Positions 1 through 9,378 of a DNA stretch of 64,000 nt are shown here, piece by piece. The stretch is from assembly GCF_013284245.2 (NCBI RefSeq), contig NZ_CP085876.1, positions 755,001 to 819,000 on the forward strand. Reading direction: 5' to 3'. Under the pieces are notes generated by a model. That model searched no databases, was not told the DNA's origin, and saw only the letters and a list, made by a program, of their open reading frames with translations. Positions within the stretch are counted from its first letter, which is position 1, and each line of letters starts with the position of its first letter. The position numbers were made by a program, and so were the translations under genes. The stretch comes from Brevibacillus sp. DP1.3A. Its GTDB lineage: Bacteria > Bacillota > Bacilli > Brevibacillales > Brevibacillaceae.

Positions 1-2
1 AC

Positions 3-764
3 CATTATGCAGCGATCTCCGCTTATTTGAGCGGGAAAAAGGATCAATCACTGCGCTGGTGGCAAAAAGCCAAGCAGTTAGATCCAGAAGCAGGAATCGC
101 AGATCAATACATTCAAATGGTAAAAAACGAACAAGAAGGGGAGACTATAAAACCGATCCCCTACCAATACAATACGACCCAACGTGATGTTTCTTGGGAA
201 AAGGCTTCGTTCACGGGAGTGGAAGATTTTAAAACAGACCCGATGATCCGTGCTTCCCTTCTCTGGGCATTGCAGCATGGACGCGATGAAGTGAAATTCG
301 CGGTGCTGCAAACATTGTCTCTGATCGGAGACGATGAAGCTGAAACTGCGGTTCGTCAATTTTATTACCAGACGGATAACCAACAGCTGCAAAAGTTGGC
401 TTTGCTGGCTCTGGCTGATATGGGTGCAGACATGCCGGAAGGAACTCCTGATGGATCGAATAGTTCACCGACGACGGAAGAGCAAAAGAGCAGTATAGAA
501 GAAGAAATAAGCCGTTATTTGCTCTCGCAGGGCAAGCAAGAGGCCGGAGAATGGTGCCTCGATGTATGGCGCAAGCATCATGAATATGCCCAAAGTCGTG
601 TACAAGTGCGAAAAGAAGTAGCGTGGGTCGCAGCATTAGAATATGTATACGGAACGATAACGAACGAAAAACAGTCACAAGCCCTTCTAGCTCAAAAATA
701 CGGCATTTCTGCCGCTACCTTGGCAAAGTGCGTCAAAGTTTTGTCGACACTTGATTTTAAATAG
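3..764 (+). CDS. TPR-type helical repeat protein, YvcD-like (5' end outside window)
   Basis: The reading frame is open to the first base of the window, so this is the C-terminal part of a longer protein; the TTG at 27 is not a convincing start. The visible protein is soluble and helical. It begins inside a TPR-like unit (residues reading WWQKAKQLDP) and continues with alanine/leucine-rich helical pairs resembling HEAT or TPR repeats, then an acidic linker and a C-terminal domain containing a helix-turn-helix-like stretch (LLAQKYGISAATLAK). The place directly upstream of trxB is held by yvcD, a TPR protein of unknown function, in Bacillus subtilis, and I infer the same family here. No catalytic motif is visible, and the role is unknown. 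Confidence 0.75.
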   Translation, partial: HYAAISAYLSGKKDQSLRWWQKAKQLDPEAGIADQYIQMVKNEQEGETIKPIPYQYNTTQRDVSWEKASFTGVEDFKTDPMIRASLLWALQHGRDEVKFAVLQTLSLIGDDEAETAVRQFYYQTDNQQLQKLALLALADMGADMPEGTPDGSNSSPTTEEQKSSIEEEISRYLLSQGKQEAGEWCLDVWRKHHEYAQSRVQVRKEVAWVAALEYVYGTITNEKQSQALLAQKYGISAATLAKCVKVLSTLDFK

Positions 765-780
765 ATTATTACATTATAAT
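751..780 (+). promoter_or_regulatory. Candidate sigma-A promoter for trxB
   Basis: TTGATT at 751-756 and TATAAT at 775-780 are separated by 18 bases, about 50 bases before the trxB start codon. The -10 is a perfect match and the -35 matches at four of six positions. The -35 overlaps the last codons of the upstream gene, which would uncouple trxB from it. Confidence 0.5.
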
Positions 781-810
781 TAATTTAAATAAGGCAACAA
801 AACTGTGTGA

Positions 811-1788
<978 letters not shown>

Positions 1789-1868
1789 CCTGCTTGTAAC
1801 ATGGGTGAAATAATTCAAGAGTAATCTATAGACAATGAATTGACCCCCTTATCTATATAAACAATTGT

Positions 1869-1903
1869 TGCGTGGCTGGCATTCAGTCACGCATCTTTTT
1901 TTC
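1869..1903 (+). terminator. Rho-independent terminator after trxB
   Basis: A 10-bp stem (TGCGTGGCTG with CAGTCACGCA, one G-U pair) closes a five-base loop and is followed by seven T residues. Confidence 0.85.
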
Positions 1904-2023
1904 TAAAAAAGCTTGTATGCCTATTGAAGACGTCATTGGAAAAACAGGGGAAGCGGTTCAAAAAGGTGCGAATAAGGTGGACAATATGGTATGCTATTGT
2001 CAGAATCGTAGGAGGCGAGTTGC

Positions 2024-2905
2024 GTGACGGAATTGGGAAACGACAAGGCCATGAATCTCCTGATTATTACCGGAATGTCAGGTGCGGGAAAGACAGTTGC
2101 TGTACAAAGCTTGGAGGACCTAGGCTTTTTTTGTGTAGACAACTTACCCCCTGTACTGATTCCCAAATTTGCTGAGTTGGTCAAACAGTCTGGTGGGAGT
2201 ATTGAGCGAGTCGCATTGGTGATTGACTTGCGAGGGCGTGAGTTTTTTGAAAATCTAGCCGTAACCATGGAGAGCCTCAATCAGATGAATGGTTTATCGT
2301 ACCACATCCTTTATCTGGATGCGAACGATCAGACATTGGTTTCTCGCTATAAGGAAACACGTCGCAGACATCCGCTTTCCCCGAACGGTTCGCCTTTAGA
2401 AGGAATTCACGCTGAGCGCCGTTTGTTGGAGGAAATGAAGGGCTGGGCGCATCAGATTATCGATACGAGTCAAATGAAGCCAGTTCAGCTTCGAGAAAAA
2501 ATCATCAACCAATACGGTCAACAAGGATCACCCCTTACGATTAATGTGCTGTCGTTTGGTTTCAAATACGGCGCACCGATAGACGCTGACTTGATGTTCG
2601 ATGTCCGTTTTTTGCCTAACCCACATTATGTGGAGGATTTGCGTCCGAAAACAGGATGTGATCCAGACGTGGCAGAGTATGTGATGCAGCACAAGGACAC
2701 AAAAGAATTCTTAGAAAAGCTTACAGACTTTTTGGGGTACACCCTGCCGCATTACCAGCGAGAAGGAAAAAGTCAACTTGTGATAGGAATTGGATGCACC
2801 GGTGGCAAACATCGCTCGGTCGCCATTGCAGAACATTTGGGAGAAACCTTTGGCAAAGATTTTTCTGTCCGTGTCAGTCATCGAGACATGGAAAAGAACA
2901 AATGA
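2024..2905 (+). CDS. rapZ: RNase adapter / nucleotide-binding protein RapZ (YvcJ)
   Basis: P-loop protein of the RapZ/YvcJ family. In E. coli RapZ guides RNase E to the small RNA GlmZ; in B. subtilis YvcJ binds and hydrolyses nucleotides and affects competence. The Walker A GMSGAGKT lies near residue 18. The C-terminal half carries the family-typical [16 protein letters not shown] and [10 protein letters not shown] motifs. At 293 residues it is full length. The GTG start is set by AGGAGGCGA seven bases upstream. It heads the rapZ-yvcK-whiA-crh cluster, whose gaps are short or overlapping, which points to co-transcription. Confidence 0.95.
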   Translation: MTELGNDKAMNLLIITGMSGAGKTVAVQSLEDLGFFCVDNLPPVLIPKFAELVKQSGGSIERVALVIDLRGREFFENLAVTMESLNQMNGLSYHILYLDANDQTLVSRYKETRRRHPLSPNGSPLEGIHAERRLLEEMKGWAHQIIDTSQMKPVQLREKIINQYGQQGSPLTINVLSFGFKYGAPIDADLMFDVRFLPNPHYVEDLRPKTGCDPDVAEYVMQHKDTKEFLEKLTDFLGYTLPHYQREGKSQLVIGIGCTGGKHRSVAIAEHLGETFGKDFSVRVSHRDMEKNK

Positions 2906-2983
2906 GCATAAGATGGCAGGAAAGACTGAAACGCGCATAAATAGCCACCTGTGGTATATGTATTAGAAATAATGAGGTGACAT

Positions 2984-3994
2984 ATGCCTACTAAGGGAGT
3001 CGGGAGGCTACAGTCAAGGCCATTACGGGTAGTCGTTATTGGCGGAGGAACGGGTCTGTCCGTCCTTCTACGCGGCTTGAAGCACGAGCCAGTGCATATC
3101 ACAGCGATTGTTACGGTAGCAGACGATGGGGGAAGCTCTGGACGTTTGCGAGAAGAAATGGATATGCTTCCACCTGGCGACATTCGAAACGTCTTGACTG
3201 CTCTGGCCGATACAGAGCCGTTGATGGAAAAAGTCATGCAATATCGTTTTTCCACAGGCACGGGATTAGCAGGGCATAATTTGGGAAATCTATTACTTGC
3301 AGCGATGAACGAAATCACTGGAGATTTTGTCACCGCAGTCAAAACATTAAGCGGGGTTTTGGCAGTACGTGGAGATGTATTGCCAGCTTCCACGCAATCG
3401 ATTCAGTTGAAAGCGGAAATGACAGATGGATCTCTTGTAATCGGAGAATCCCAAATACCGTTGACTGGCAAAGAAATCAAGCGGGTGTTCCTTGACCCGG
3501 AGGATGCTGTTCCTCTGAGCGAAGCCCTGATGGCTATTGCCGACGCGGATGCCATTTTGATTGGGCCTGGGAGCTTGTACACGAGCATCCTGCCCAATTT
3601 ATTAGTACGCGGGTTATTTGAAGCGATTACACGCGCACAAGCCCCGAAAATCTACATTTGTAACGTCATGACACAACCGGGGGAGACAGACGGTTTTTCT
3701 GCATCCAGGCACGTGAAAGTCATGTATGAACATGTAGATAGACCATTTTTGGATATGATCATTGTCAATTCAGCCGAGCTGCCTGCCCATGTATTGGACA
3801 AATATGCGGAAAAAGGAGCAGCTCCTGTCCGATGTGACTTAAAGCAATTGCGCCAAATCGGTCTGCATGTTGTGGCGAGGCCGTTAGTCACATTTGAGGA
3901 CGGATACCTACGTCATGATGCACATGCTGTCAGCAAGCAGGTTGTGTCGCTCGTCAGACGAAGACGGAAGGTGCTGAAGATAGAGAAGGAGTAG
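2984..3994 (+). CDS. yvcK: Gluconeogenesis / cell-shape factor YvcK
   Basis: CofD-like family protein that binds UDP-sugars. In B. subtilis YvcK is needed for growth on gluconeogenic carbon sources and for proper PBP1 localisation. The sequence has the N-terminal [14 protein letters not shown], the aspartate-rich [12 protein letters not shown], and [12 protein letters not shown] further on, all hallmarks of the family. It is slightly longer at the N terminus (about 14 extra basic residues) than the B. subtilis protein, but the ATG at 2984 has an upstream GAGGTGAC. Its stop overlaps the region just before whiA, so translation is probably coupled. Confidence 0.95.
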   Translation: MPTKGVGRLQSRPLRVVVIGGGTGLSVLLRGLKHEPVHITAIVTVADDGGSSGRLREEMDMLPPGDIRNVLTALADTEPLMEKVMQYRFSTGTGLAGHNLGNLLLAAMNEITGDFVTAVKTLSGVLAVRGDVLPASTQSIQLKAEMTDGSLVIGESQIPLTGKEIKRVFLDPEDAVPLSEALMAIADADAILIGPGSLYTSILPNLLVRGLFEAITRAQAPKIYICNVMTQPGETDGFSASRHVKVMYEHVDRPFLDMIIVNSAELPAHVLDKYAEKGAAPVRCDLKQLRQIGLHVVARPLVTFEDGYLRHDAHAVSKQVVSLVRRRRKVLKIEKE

Positions 3995-4002
3995 TGAAGT
4001 CG

Positions 4003-4950
4003 ATGTCATTCGCCGCGCATACCAAAAAAGAACTTACCATGACGGAGGGTGCCGATTGCTGCAGCAAGGCAGAGCTCTCAGCCTTGATTCGGATGAATGG
4101 AAGCCTGCAGTTTGGAGCCGGACGACTGGTGCTGGATGTGACGACAGAGAACGCGGCGATTGCCCGACGCATTTACACGTTAATCAAAAGGCTGTTTCAG
4201 ATACACGCTGAACTACTGGTTCGCAAAAAAATGCGTTTGAAAAAGAACAACGTCTACATTGTGCGTATTCCAAATAAGGCCAATGAGATCTTGCAAGACT
4301 TGGGGCTAATGGATCAAAGCCTGTCGTTTATCCCAGGAATCGCTCCTGAGATTGTAAAAAAGTCCTGTTGCCGCGCTGCTTATTTGCGGGGGGCTTTTTT
4401 GGCGGGGGGATCTGTGAATCATCCAGAAGCATCCAGCTATCATCTGGAGATTTTCACTTCCTATCAGGATTTTTGCGAAGCATTGACCAAGATCGCCAAT
4501 CGGTATAAACTAAATGCCAAGTGCATCGAGCGGAAAAAAGGGTATGTTCTCTATATTAAAGAAGGCGAAAAGATTACAGAGTTTTTGAGCTTGATTGGAG
4601 CTCATCAGGCGCTTCTGTATTTCGAGGACGTCCGAATCGTAAAGGACATGCGGAACTCGGTAAACCGTTTACACAATTGCGAAATCGCCAACATAAACAA
4701 AACGGTGAATGCAGCCACCAGACAAATGGAAAATATTCAGCTCATCGATCAAGAGATGGGATTGGAGAATTTGCCAAAACGTCTGCGAGAGGTCGCGGAG
4801 CTTCGAGTGGCTCATCCTGACATCAATTTGAAAGAATTGGGTGAGATGGTGCCAAGCGGAGTAGTGAGCAAATCGGGCATTAACCACCGCTTGCGAAAAA
4901 TTAACGAAATCGCTGACAAAATACGAGAAAAACAAAATATTTCGATGTAG
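4003..4950 (+). CDS. whiA: DNA-binding protein WhiA
   Basis: WhiA combines an inactivated LAGLIDADG homing-endonuclease fold with a C-terminal helix-turn-helix. In Bacillus it associates with the nucleoid and influences division and chromosome segregation. The N-terminal [10 protein letters not shown] is the family start, the [14 protein letters not shown] stretch is the degenerate LAGLIDADG region, and the C-terminal HTH runs through [19 protein letters not shown] chose the ATG at 4003 because AAGGAG lies 11 bases upstream. A GTG at 3994 in the same frame sits almost on that ribosome site, though it overlaps the yvcK stop and cannot be excluded. Confidence 0.95.
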   Translation: MSFAAHTKKELTMTEGADCCSKAELSALIRMNGSLQFGAGRLVLDVTTENAAIARRIYTLIKRLFQIHAELLVRKKMRLKKNNVYIVRIPNKANEILQDLGLMDQSLSFIPGIAPEIVKKSCCRAAYLRGAFLAGGSVNHPEASSYHLEIFTSYQDFCEALTKIANRYKLNAKCIERKKGYVLYIKEGEKITEFLSLIGAHQALLYFEDVRIVKDMRNSVNRLHNCEIANINKTVNAATRQMENIQLIDQEMGLENLPKRLREVAELRVAHPDINLKELGEMVPSGVVSKSGINHRLRKINEIADKIREKQNISM

Positions 4951-4999
4951 ATGCATGTTATACTAAAGGATAATAGTCTACAAGTGAGGAGGTCCATTC

Positions 5000-5257
5000 A
5001 TGGTTCAACAGCAGGTCGTGGTTCACTTAAAGACCGGTTTGCAAGCTCGTCCAGCAGCCTTTTTCGTTCAGGAGGCTAACCGTTTTGCATCGGAAGTATT
5101 CGTAGAAAAAGGCAACAAGAAGGTCAATGCGAAAAGCATCATGGGTATCATGAGCCTCGCAATCAGCTCTGGAACGGAAATTACCATTTTGGCAGAAGGG
5201 CCGGATGCCTCCCAGGCAGTCACCAGCCTTACGAATCTGGTAAGCAAGGAAGAATAG
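5000..5257 (+). CDS. crh: Catabolite repression HPr-like protein Crh
   Basis: Small HPr-fold protein that, when phosphorylated by HPr kinase on Ser46, acts as CcpA co-repressor in carbon catabolite repression. The regulatory serine is visible in KSIMGIMSL. Residue 15, which is the phospho-accepting histidine in true HPr, is glutamine here (TGLQARPAA), so it cannot work in PTS phosphotransfer. This identifies it as Crh rather than PtsH. It is 85 residues, the usual length, with a clear GAGGAGG site, and follows whiA as in B. subtilis. Confidence 0.95.
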   Translation: MVQQQVVVHLKTGLQARPAAFFVQEANRFASEVFVEKGNKKVNAKSIMGIMSLAISSGTEITILAEGPDASQAVTSLTNLVSKEE

Positions 5258-5266
5258 AGTTACGAG

Positions 5267-5302
5267 AGACACTTTTCCCTTGTAGGGAGGTGTCTTTTTT
5301 TG
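5267..5302 (+). terminator. Terminator after crh
   Basis: AGACAC pairs with GTGTCT around an inner TCCCT/AGGGA stem, followed by seven T residues. Confidence 0.85.
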
Positions 5303-5385
5303 TTGGTCATCTAGATGATTATGTATCAATTCACTTCGGGCAGGGCATTTCTAACCATGTATATTGCATGAAGGAGGAATGACAC

Positions 5386-5568
5386 ATGAGTAACCGTGAT
5401 AAGTGTTACGAAGGCCGCGATTGTTATGATATGGACATTGATCGGATGGTAAATGAGGGGCTGGGGGGCGGAGTTGTTTCCGACCAAAACGGACTGATTG
5501 AAGAAACGACTGTAGACACGATGACAGGGGCGTCGTCAGCCAAGCAAGCCCTTGAAGATGAGCAATAG
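5386..5568 (+). CDS. Small acidic hypothetical protein (60 aa)
   Basis: A 60-residue acidic protein preceded by AAGGAGG at ideal spacing to the ATG, so the reading frame is very likely real. It contains two cysteines near the N terminus (DKCYEGRDCYDMD), a glycine run (LGGG), and a threonine-rich stretch (ETTVDTMTGASSAKQAL). No signal peptide or membrane segment is visible. It lies 11 bases upstream of the sspH-like gene, so co-transcription, and perhaps a sporulation role, is plausible. I do not recognise the family. Confidence 0.65.
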   Translation: MSNRDKCYEGRDCYDMDIDRMVNEGLGGGVVSDQNGLIEETTVDTMTGASSAKQALEDEQ

Positions 5569-5578
5569 GGAGCGGCTT

Positions 5579-5764
5579 ATGAATGTAACGAGAGCACAAG
5601 CCATCATGAGCTCCGACGACCATATCAAGGTAGAGTACGAAGGACAAGCCGTTTGGATCGATGCTGTAGACGAAAAAACGTCAAAAGCACGTGTGCATGA
5701 TGAAAAAAATCCAGGGCATAGCCGGACGGTCTATGTCAGTCAGTTAATGGAAGTATCACAATGA
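5579..5764 (+). CDS. sspH: Small acid-soluble spore protein, SspH family
   Basis: The 61-residue product (start MNVTRAQAIM) has the pattern of the H-type small acid-soluble spore proteins: an RAQ/RAK helix at the N terminus, the core VEYEGQAVWIDAVDE, and a C-terminal VYVSQLMEV. These minor SASPs are made in the forespore and packed into the spore core. The ATG at 5579 is chosen because AGGGAG ends seven bases upstream; in-frame ATGs farther upstream lie inside the preceding gene and lack a ribosome site. It supports an endospore-forming host. Confidence 0.8.
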   Translation: MNVTRAQAIMSSDDHIKVEYEGQAVWIDAVDEKTSKARVHDEKNPGHSRTVYVSQLMEVSQ

Positions 5765-5776
5765 TCCATCGAAAAG

Positions 5777-5805
5777 GCCGAGCAAACCAAGGGGGTTTGC
5801 TCGGC
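5777..5805. repeat. Perfect 12-bp inverted repeat 3' of sspH
   Basis: GCCGAGCAAACC and its exact reverse complement are separated by five bases. There is no good T tract on either side, so it may work as a 3' stabiliser or a weak terminator in tandem with the next hairpin. Confidence 0.5.
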
Positions 5806-5809
5806 ATAC

Positions 5810-5855
5810 AAAAAAACACTCGGCCCGTAGTCCAGGCACGAGTGCTTCTTTTTTT
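5810..5855. terminator. Bidirectional terminator between sspH and clpP
   Basis: CACTCG with CGAGTG and an inner GCC/GGC stem (5817-5844) is flanked by an A run at 5810-5816 and a T-rich run at 5845-5855. It can therefore end both the plus-strand sspH unit and the minus-strand clpP unit. Confidence 0.85.
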
Positions 5856-5867
5856 ACTACGTATCTC

Positions 5868-6470
5868 TTATTTTTTGGAAGACGATTCGGAAGTGATGAC
5901 TTTGTCAATCAGTCCGTACTCTACTGCTTCTGCGGCAGAGAGGAAGTTGTCGCGATCGGTATCCTTTTGGATGCGCTCCAAAGGCTGTCCAGTGCGTTCA
6001 GCCAGGATGGTGTTCAGATGATCACGCATCTTCAAAATACGCTTTGCGGCAATTTCAATGTCGCTCGCTTGTCCTTGGGCTCCACCCAATGGTTGGTGGA
6101 TCATGACTTCACTGTTTGGCAGAGCAAAGCGTTTGCCTTTTGCTCCAGCAGCCAGCAGGAATGCTCCCATGGACGCAGCCATTCCGATACAAATGGTGGA
6201 TACATCTGGCTTGATGAAGTGCATAGTATCGTAAATCGCCATACCAGCAGTAATAGAACCGCCTGGGCTGTTTATGTACAAGTGAATGTCTTTCTCCGGA
6301 TCTTCCGCCTGAAGGAACAACAACTGTGCCACAACGATATTGGCTACGGTGTCGTTGATTGGGGTTCCCAGAAAGATGATGCGGTCTTTGAGCAGGCGGG
6401 AATAAATATCATAAGCACGTTCCCCACGGTTCGTCTGTTCAATGACGGTTGGAATTAAATTCATATGCAT
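5868..6470 (-). CDS. clpP: ATP-dependent Clp protease proteolytic subunit
   Basis: Serine peptidase that forms the tetradecameric degradation chamber used with ClpX and ClpC. The catalytic serine is in GMAASMGAF, the histidine in MIHQPLGG, and the aspartate in the DTDRDNF region, so the triad is intact. The N-terminal [23 protein letters not shown] is essentially invariant in Bacillales. Two starts are possible, this one and an ATG six bases inside; AGGAGG lies eight bases before the first. A CtsR-type operator lies about 45 bases upstream, as expected for a heat-shock protease gene. Confidence 0.97.
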   Translation of the reverse strand: MHMNLIPTVIEQTNRGERAYDIYSRLLKDRIIFLGTPINDTVANIVVAQLLFLQAEDPEKDIHLYINSPGGSITAGMAIYDTMHFIKPDVSTICIGMAASMGAFLLAAGAKGKRFALPNSEVMIHQPLGGAQGQASDIEIAAKRILKMRDHLNTILAERTGQPLERIQKDTDRDNFLSAAEAVEYGLIDKVITSESSSKK

Positions 6471-6511
6471 CTAGTCTTCCTCCTCTCTTTGTAACAATAT
6501 CATACACAAAA

Positions 6512-6528
6512 GGTCAATGAAGGTCAAA
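6512..6528. promoter_or_regulatory. CtsR-type operator of clpP
   Basis: Tandem heptads GGTCAAT-GAA-GGTCAAA fit the CtsR consensus (A/GGTCAAANANA/GGTCAAA) with one mismatch. The site is upstream of clpP on the plus strand. CtsR represses clp genes in unstressed Firmicutes. Confidence 0.7.
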
Positions 6529-6601
6529 CACATAAGTGCGTGCCCTCACTACCATGTTTGCCAATTTCCCTCTGTATAAACGTACTCGAAAAAGAAAACA
6601 T

Positions 6602-6823
6602 TCATTCCTTGGAATTCTCATCGGCCTCGGCCAAATGGACGGCGAGTTTCAACGTGGCTTTCATCTTTTTTCCCTTGATGATCGTATATTCATCGACTTG
6701 TTTGGCTTGCAGCTGATTGATGGCTTCCGCCAGCTCCTGTTGGTCTTTATACGGTTCAATGGTCAATAAGCATTCTTCGTCACTGGCCTCTTGATAAATG
6801 AGAAAAAAACGTTCCCCTGCCAT
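6602..6823 (-). CDS. Small hypothetical protein (73 aa)
   Basis: A 73-residue acidic protein, mixed beta/alpha by inspection, starting MAGERFFLIY and ending in a charged tail. I moved the start to the ATG at 6823 because GTGAGG lies six bases upstream; the GTG four codons earlier overlaps that site. It has no membrane segment, signal peptide or cysteine. It stands alone between the clpP control region and the DnaA-box cluster. I do not recognise a family. Confidence 0.55.
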   Translation of the reverse strand: MAGERFFLIYQEASDEECLLTIEPYKDQQELAEAINQLQAKQVDEYTIIKGKKMKATLKLAVHLAEADENSKE

Positions 6824-6844
6824 GGTAAGCCTCACTTTCGAAAG

Positions 6845-6877
6845 TTATCCACAATGTTATACACAGGTTGTGCACAA
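6845..6877. promoter_or_regulatory. Cluster of DnaA boxes
   Basis: Two perfect matches to TTATNCACA (TTATCCACA at 6845-6853, TTATACACA at 6857-6865) lie three bases apart. A third, inverted near-match (TGTGCACAA at 6869-6877, one mismatch) follows. The cluster sits in an intergenic region between divergent genes. Confidence 0.6.
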
Positions 6878-7038
6878 AAACGTTTGTTCGTGGGATATTT
6901 ATTTTTTTTCCTAGTCTTGTCATGTTTGGGGAGAGAATTACATAGGAAATGTATGGAATAAAAAAGAAGGAAAAAGTTGATTCGTGTCGAACTTTACAAA
7001 ATTGGAATTCATTTCATGATATTTAAGGGGTGTTTATT

Positions 7039-7506
7039 ATGCTTCGCAAGTTTTCAACAATGATGCTGACAGCGGCTCTTCTAACAGGAAGTGTAGCGGC
7101 AACGGCTGCGTTTGCCCAAACTGCTCCTGCTCCTGTACAGCAACAAAAAATCAAGGTTCAGCTAAACGGCAAGGAGTTCCCATTCCCACAAGAAATCGTT
7201 ACTGAAAATGGTGTTGCGTATGTAAATGCGAGCACATTGGCGATTGCTTTGGGTGGTTCTGCAGCATGGGATAGCACGACCAAATCTCTGCTGGTTGCCA
7301 AAGACAACCACTACGCTCTGCGTATGTACGAAAACCAAAACTTTGCTTATAAAAACGGCAAAGAAACCAGTGTAGCAAATCCGCCACGTCCAGTGACAGG
7401 AGCAGTTCTCGTTCCTCTCGTATTCATTGCCCAAGAATTGGGTGCAAAAGTAGAGTACGATGCAAAAACGCTCACTTACAAGCTGAGTATTCCAATTAAT
7501 TCCTAA
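7039..7506 (+). CDS. Secreted protein with copper amine oxidase-like N-terminal (stalk) domain
   Basis: An N-terminal signal peptide (basic MLRKF, hydrophobic core, predicted cleavage after AFA) is followed by about 120 residues of the copper amine oxidase N-terminal-like domain. The domain is recognisable from VQLNGKEF, GVAYVNASTLAIALGG, W-D-S-T-T-K and the closing VLVPLVFIAQELGAKVEYD. In Paenibacillaceae this domain is a common non-enzymatic cell-surface module; there is no catalytic amine-oxidase domain here, so the protein is a stand-alone copy. The ATG at 7039 follows AAGGGGTG. Confidence 0.85.
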   Translation: MLRKFSTMMLTAALLTGSVAATAAFAQTAPAPVQQQKIKVQLNGKEFPFPQEIVTENGVAYVNASTLAIALGGSAAWDSTTKSLLVAKDNHYALRMYENQNFAYKNGKETSVANPPRPVTGAVLVPLVFIAQELGAKVEYDAKTLTYKLSIPINS

Positions 7507-7533
7507 TAATCAATGAGATACTTCTCATCAAGA

Positions 7534-7618
7534 TAGCCACTTCTATGCGTAGAAGTGGCTATTTGCCTCAATACACCACGTGTACGCCTCTATTAGCAGA
7601 CAGCGATAGAGGTTTTTT
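7534..7618 (+). terminator. Tandem hairpins after the stalk-domain gene
   Basis: A perfect 12-bp stem (TAGCCACTTCTA, 7534-7561) without a T tract is followed by CCTCTAT/ATAGAGG and six T residues (7587-7618). The second is a canonical terminator. Confidence 0.8.
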
Positions 7619-7645
7619 GATTGATTCTTCTTTTAATCATTTCTA

Positions 7646-7673
7646 TTGCAAATTTTCTAAAATATCCTACAAT
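7646..7673 (+). promoter_or_regulatory. Candidate sigma-A promoter of the Liv-type binding protein
   Basis: TTGCAA (7646-7651) and TACAAT (7668-7673) with a 16-base spacer, 50 bases before the start codon. Confidence 0.5.
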
Positions 7674-7723
7674 AAGATTGTGATTCATAGTTTGCTCATA
7701 AATAAAGAGGGGGAAGCTTTCCT

Positions 7724-8959
7724 ATGAAAAAACAGAAATCATTGTCGATACTGGCTGCAACATTTGCTCTGAGTACATTGCTCGCGGGCTGTGGTGGAGG
7801 TACGGGGACTGGTGGACAAAGCGCGACACCACAGCCGAGCAACAATAGCGGAGGAAGCACGGGCGGTGCAAGCGGATCTACTGAGAAGCTCGTGATTGCT
7901 GTAGTTGGTCCGATGTCTGGTCAGTACTCTGACTACGGAAGCACTGCAAAAGCTGGTGCTGAATATGCATTGAAAGAAAAAAAGGAGGCATTCAAAGCAC
8001 TTGGCTTTGATGTTGAATTGTCCGCGCAAGATGACCAAGCTGACCCGAAACAAGGGGTAGCAGTCGCACAAATGTTGATTTCAAATCCTGACGTAGTCGG
8101 AGTAGTTGGCCATGCTACAACAGGTGCTTCGATTACGGCAGCAGCGCAATACGAGCAAGAGAAGCTCGTAATGGTATCTCCTTCTGCAACGGGATCAGAT
8201 TTGACTGAGCAAGACAAGAAGATCGTACACCGCATTTGTGCGCGTGATGATCAACAAGGCTCCAAGGCAGCTATTTTTGCCAAAAATCAGTTGAATGTAA
8301 AAACGGCTTTTGTTATGCATGACAAGGCTGCTTATGGACAAGGTCTTGCGGAAGAAGTGAAAAAACAATTTGAAAAAGACGGCGTACAAGTTCTCGGCTT
8401 TGAAGGGGTAACAGCAGGCGAGAAGGATTATAGTGCGATCATCACCCAAATCCTTGCGAAAAATCCAGAGATGATCTACTTCGGTGGATATTACTCTGAT
8501 GCAGGGATCATCGTGAAGCAAGCACGTGAAAAAGGCTTCAAAGGTGTCTTTATGGGTGGCGATGGCTACGACTCCGCTGACATGGTGAAAATTGCTGGTG
8601 CGGAAAATGCGAATAACGTAGTCTTTACTTCTACTGTTGGCGATATTGGTGCTACGGAAGACGGCAAGAAATGGATCACAGACTTCGAGAGCGCGACTGG
8701 CAACAAAGTAGGGATCTTCACTTCGTTTGGTTATGACTCCATGGGTGTTATGCTGAACGGTTTGGAAGAAGCGATCAAAGCAAACGGCGGCAAAAAGCCA
8801 ACTCGTGAACAAGTGCTGGAAGCTGTTCATAAAACCAAAGATTACAAAGGCAAATTCGTTAACGTAACATTCAATGATAAAGGCGACAACGACTTTGCTT
8901 CCGTATACGTGTACAAGTATGAGGATGGAAAGAAAGTATTTATGGGTGAAGCGAAGTAA
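7724..8959 (+). CDS. Branched-chain amino acid-type ABC transporter substrate-binding lipoprotein
   Basis: A lipoprotein signal (MKKQKSLS, hydrophobic stretch, lipobox LAGC) puts the lipid-anchored cysteine at residue 23. A Gly/Ser/Thr-rich linker follows, then a two-lobe periplasmic-binding-protein type I fold: VVGPMSGQYSDYG, DDQADPKQGVAVAQ, VVGVVGHATTGASI and VSPSATGSDLT are the usual ligand-site blocks of LivJ/LivK proteins. Substrate cannot be told from sequence; amino acids are most likely. No permease or ATPase gene is adjacent, so it is an orphan binding protein here, or supplies a transporter encoded elsewhere. Confidence 0.88.
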   Translation: MKKQKSLSILAATFALSTLLAGCGGGTGTGGQSATPQPSNNSGGSTGGASGSTEKLVIAVVGPMSGQYSDYGSTAKAGAEYALKEKKEAFKALGFDVELSAQDDQADPKQGVAVAQMLISNPDVVGVVGHATTGASITAAAQYEQEKLVMVSPSATGSDLTEQDKKIVHRICARDDQQGSKAAIFAKNQLNVKTAFVMHDKAAYGQGLAEEVKKQFEKDGVQVLGFEGVTAGEKDYSAIITQILAKNPEMIYFGGYYSDAGIIVKQAREKGFKGVFMGGDGYDSADMVKIAGAENANNVVFTSTVGDIGATEDGKKWITDFESATGNKVGIFTSFGYDSMGVMLNGLEEAIKANGGKKPTREQVLEAVHKTKDYKGKFVNVTFNDKGDNDFASVYVYKYEDGKKVFMGEAK

Positions 8960-9034
8960 TTCTTCATTATGAATAAGCTATTTGGGACATACTACGTTTG
9001 GCATGAATACCAGAATGAAAAGGAAGGGATTCTG

Positions 9035-9154
9035 ATGTCAAACAATCGTAATACGAAGAATGGCGGCAACCAAGGACACAGCAGCAAGACGCAAGGCACC
9101 CAAAAGCAAAAGTCCGAAAGAGATCGTAACCTGAATAAACAGGATCCACAATAA
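9035..9154 (+). CDS. Very small hydrophilic protein (39 aa)
   Basis: A 39-residue, highly charged, low-complexity protein (Asn, Gln, Lys, Gly and Ser-rich; starts MSNNRNTKNGG) with AAGGAAGGG ahead of its ATG and a strong terminator right behind it. Its composition resembles minor small acid-soluble spore proteins, but I cannot place it in a family. An ATG upstream in the same frame (8969) lacks a ribosome site. Confidence 0.5.
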   Translation: MSNNRNTKNGGNQGHSSKTQGTQKQKSERDRNLNKQDPQ

Positions 9155-9159
9155 CAAAC

Positions 9160-9202
9160 AAAAACCCACCTGGCTCGACAGTGAGCTCGCAGGTGGGTTT
9201 TT
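9160..9202. terminator. Bidirectional terminator between two convergent small genes
   Basis: AAAAACCCACCTG and its exact complement flank a 17-base loop, so A and T tracts occur on both sides. It lies between convergent genes. Confidence 0.85.
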
Positions 9203-9208
9203 GCTTCG

Positions 9209-9343
9209 TTATACTCGTTGCTTGCTGGGCAGACGCTGTTCCGGATGACCGTAGCCCTGATGCTGTTTGTTACGCAGGTTTTTTGCTTGGGATTCGCGAA
9301 TTTTGGCCACGAACTCACTTGTGCTCATTTTGGTGAAATCCAT
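9209..9343 (-). CDS. Small protein resembling DUF4023 (44 aa)
   Basis: A 44-residue basic protein with GGAGG six bases before the ATG. The pattern SEFVAKIRESQAKN, then NKQHQGYGHPEQRLPSKQ, resembles the DUF4023 family of roughly 40-residue Bacillales proteins (EFV helix, then G-x-P and LPNK/LPSK tail). Function is unknown. It has no membrane segment. It is convergent with the 39-residue gene and shares its terminator. Confidence 0.6.
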   Translation of the reverse strand: MDFTKMSTSEFVAKIRESQAKNLRNKQHQGYGHPEQRLPSKQRV

Positions 9344-9378
9344 AGGGCACCTCCACTGATGATGGGATGTACACCTTT

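Noticed and set aside
1841-1857. Promoter TTGACC...TATATAA between trxB and rapZ
   Set aside because: The spacer is only about ten bases, too short for sigma-A.
1924-2175. Plus-strand frame before rapZ, in the place of yvcI
   Set aside because: It overlaps the rapZ start in another frame and shows no NUDIX box; yvcI is absent here.
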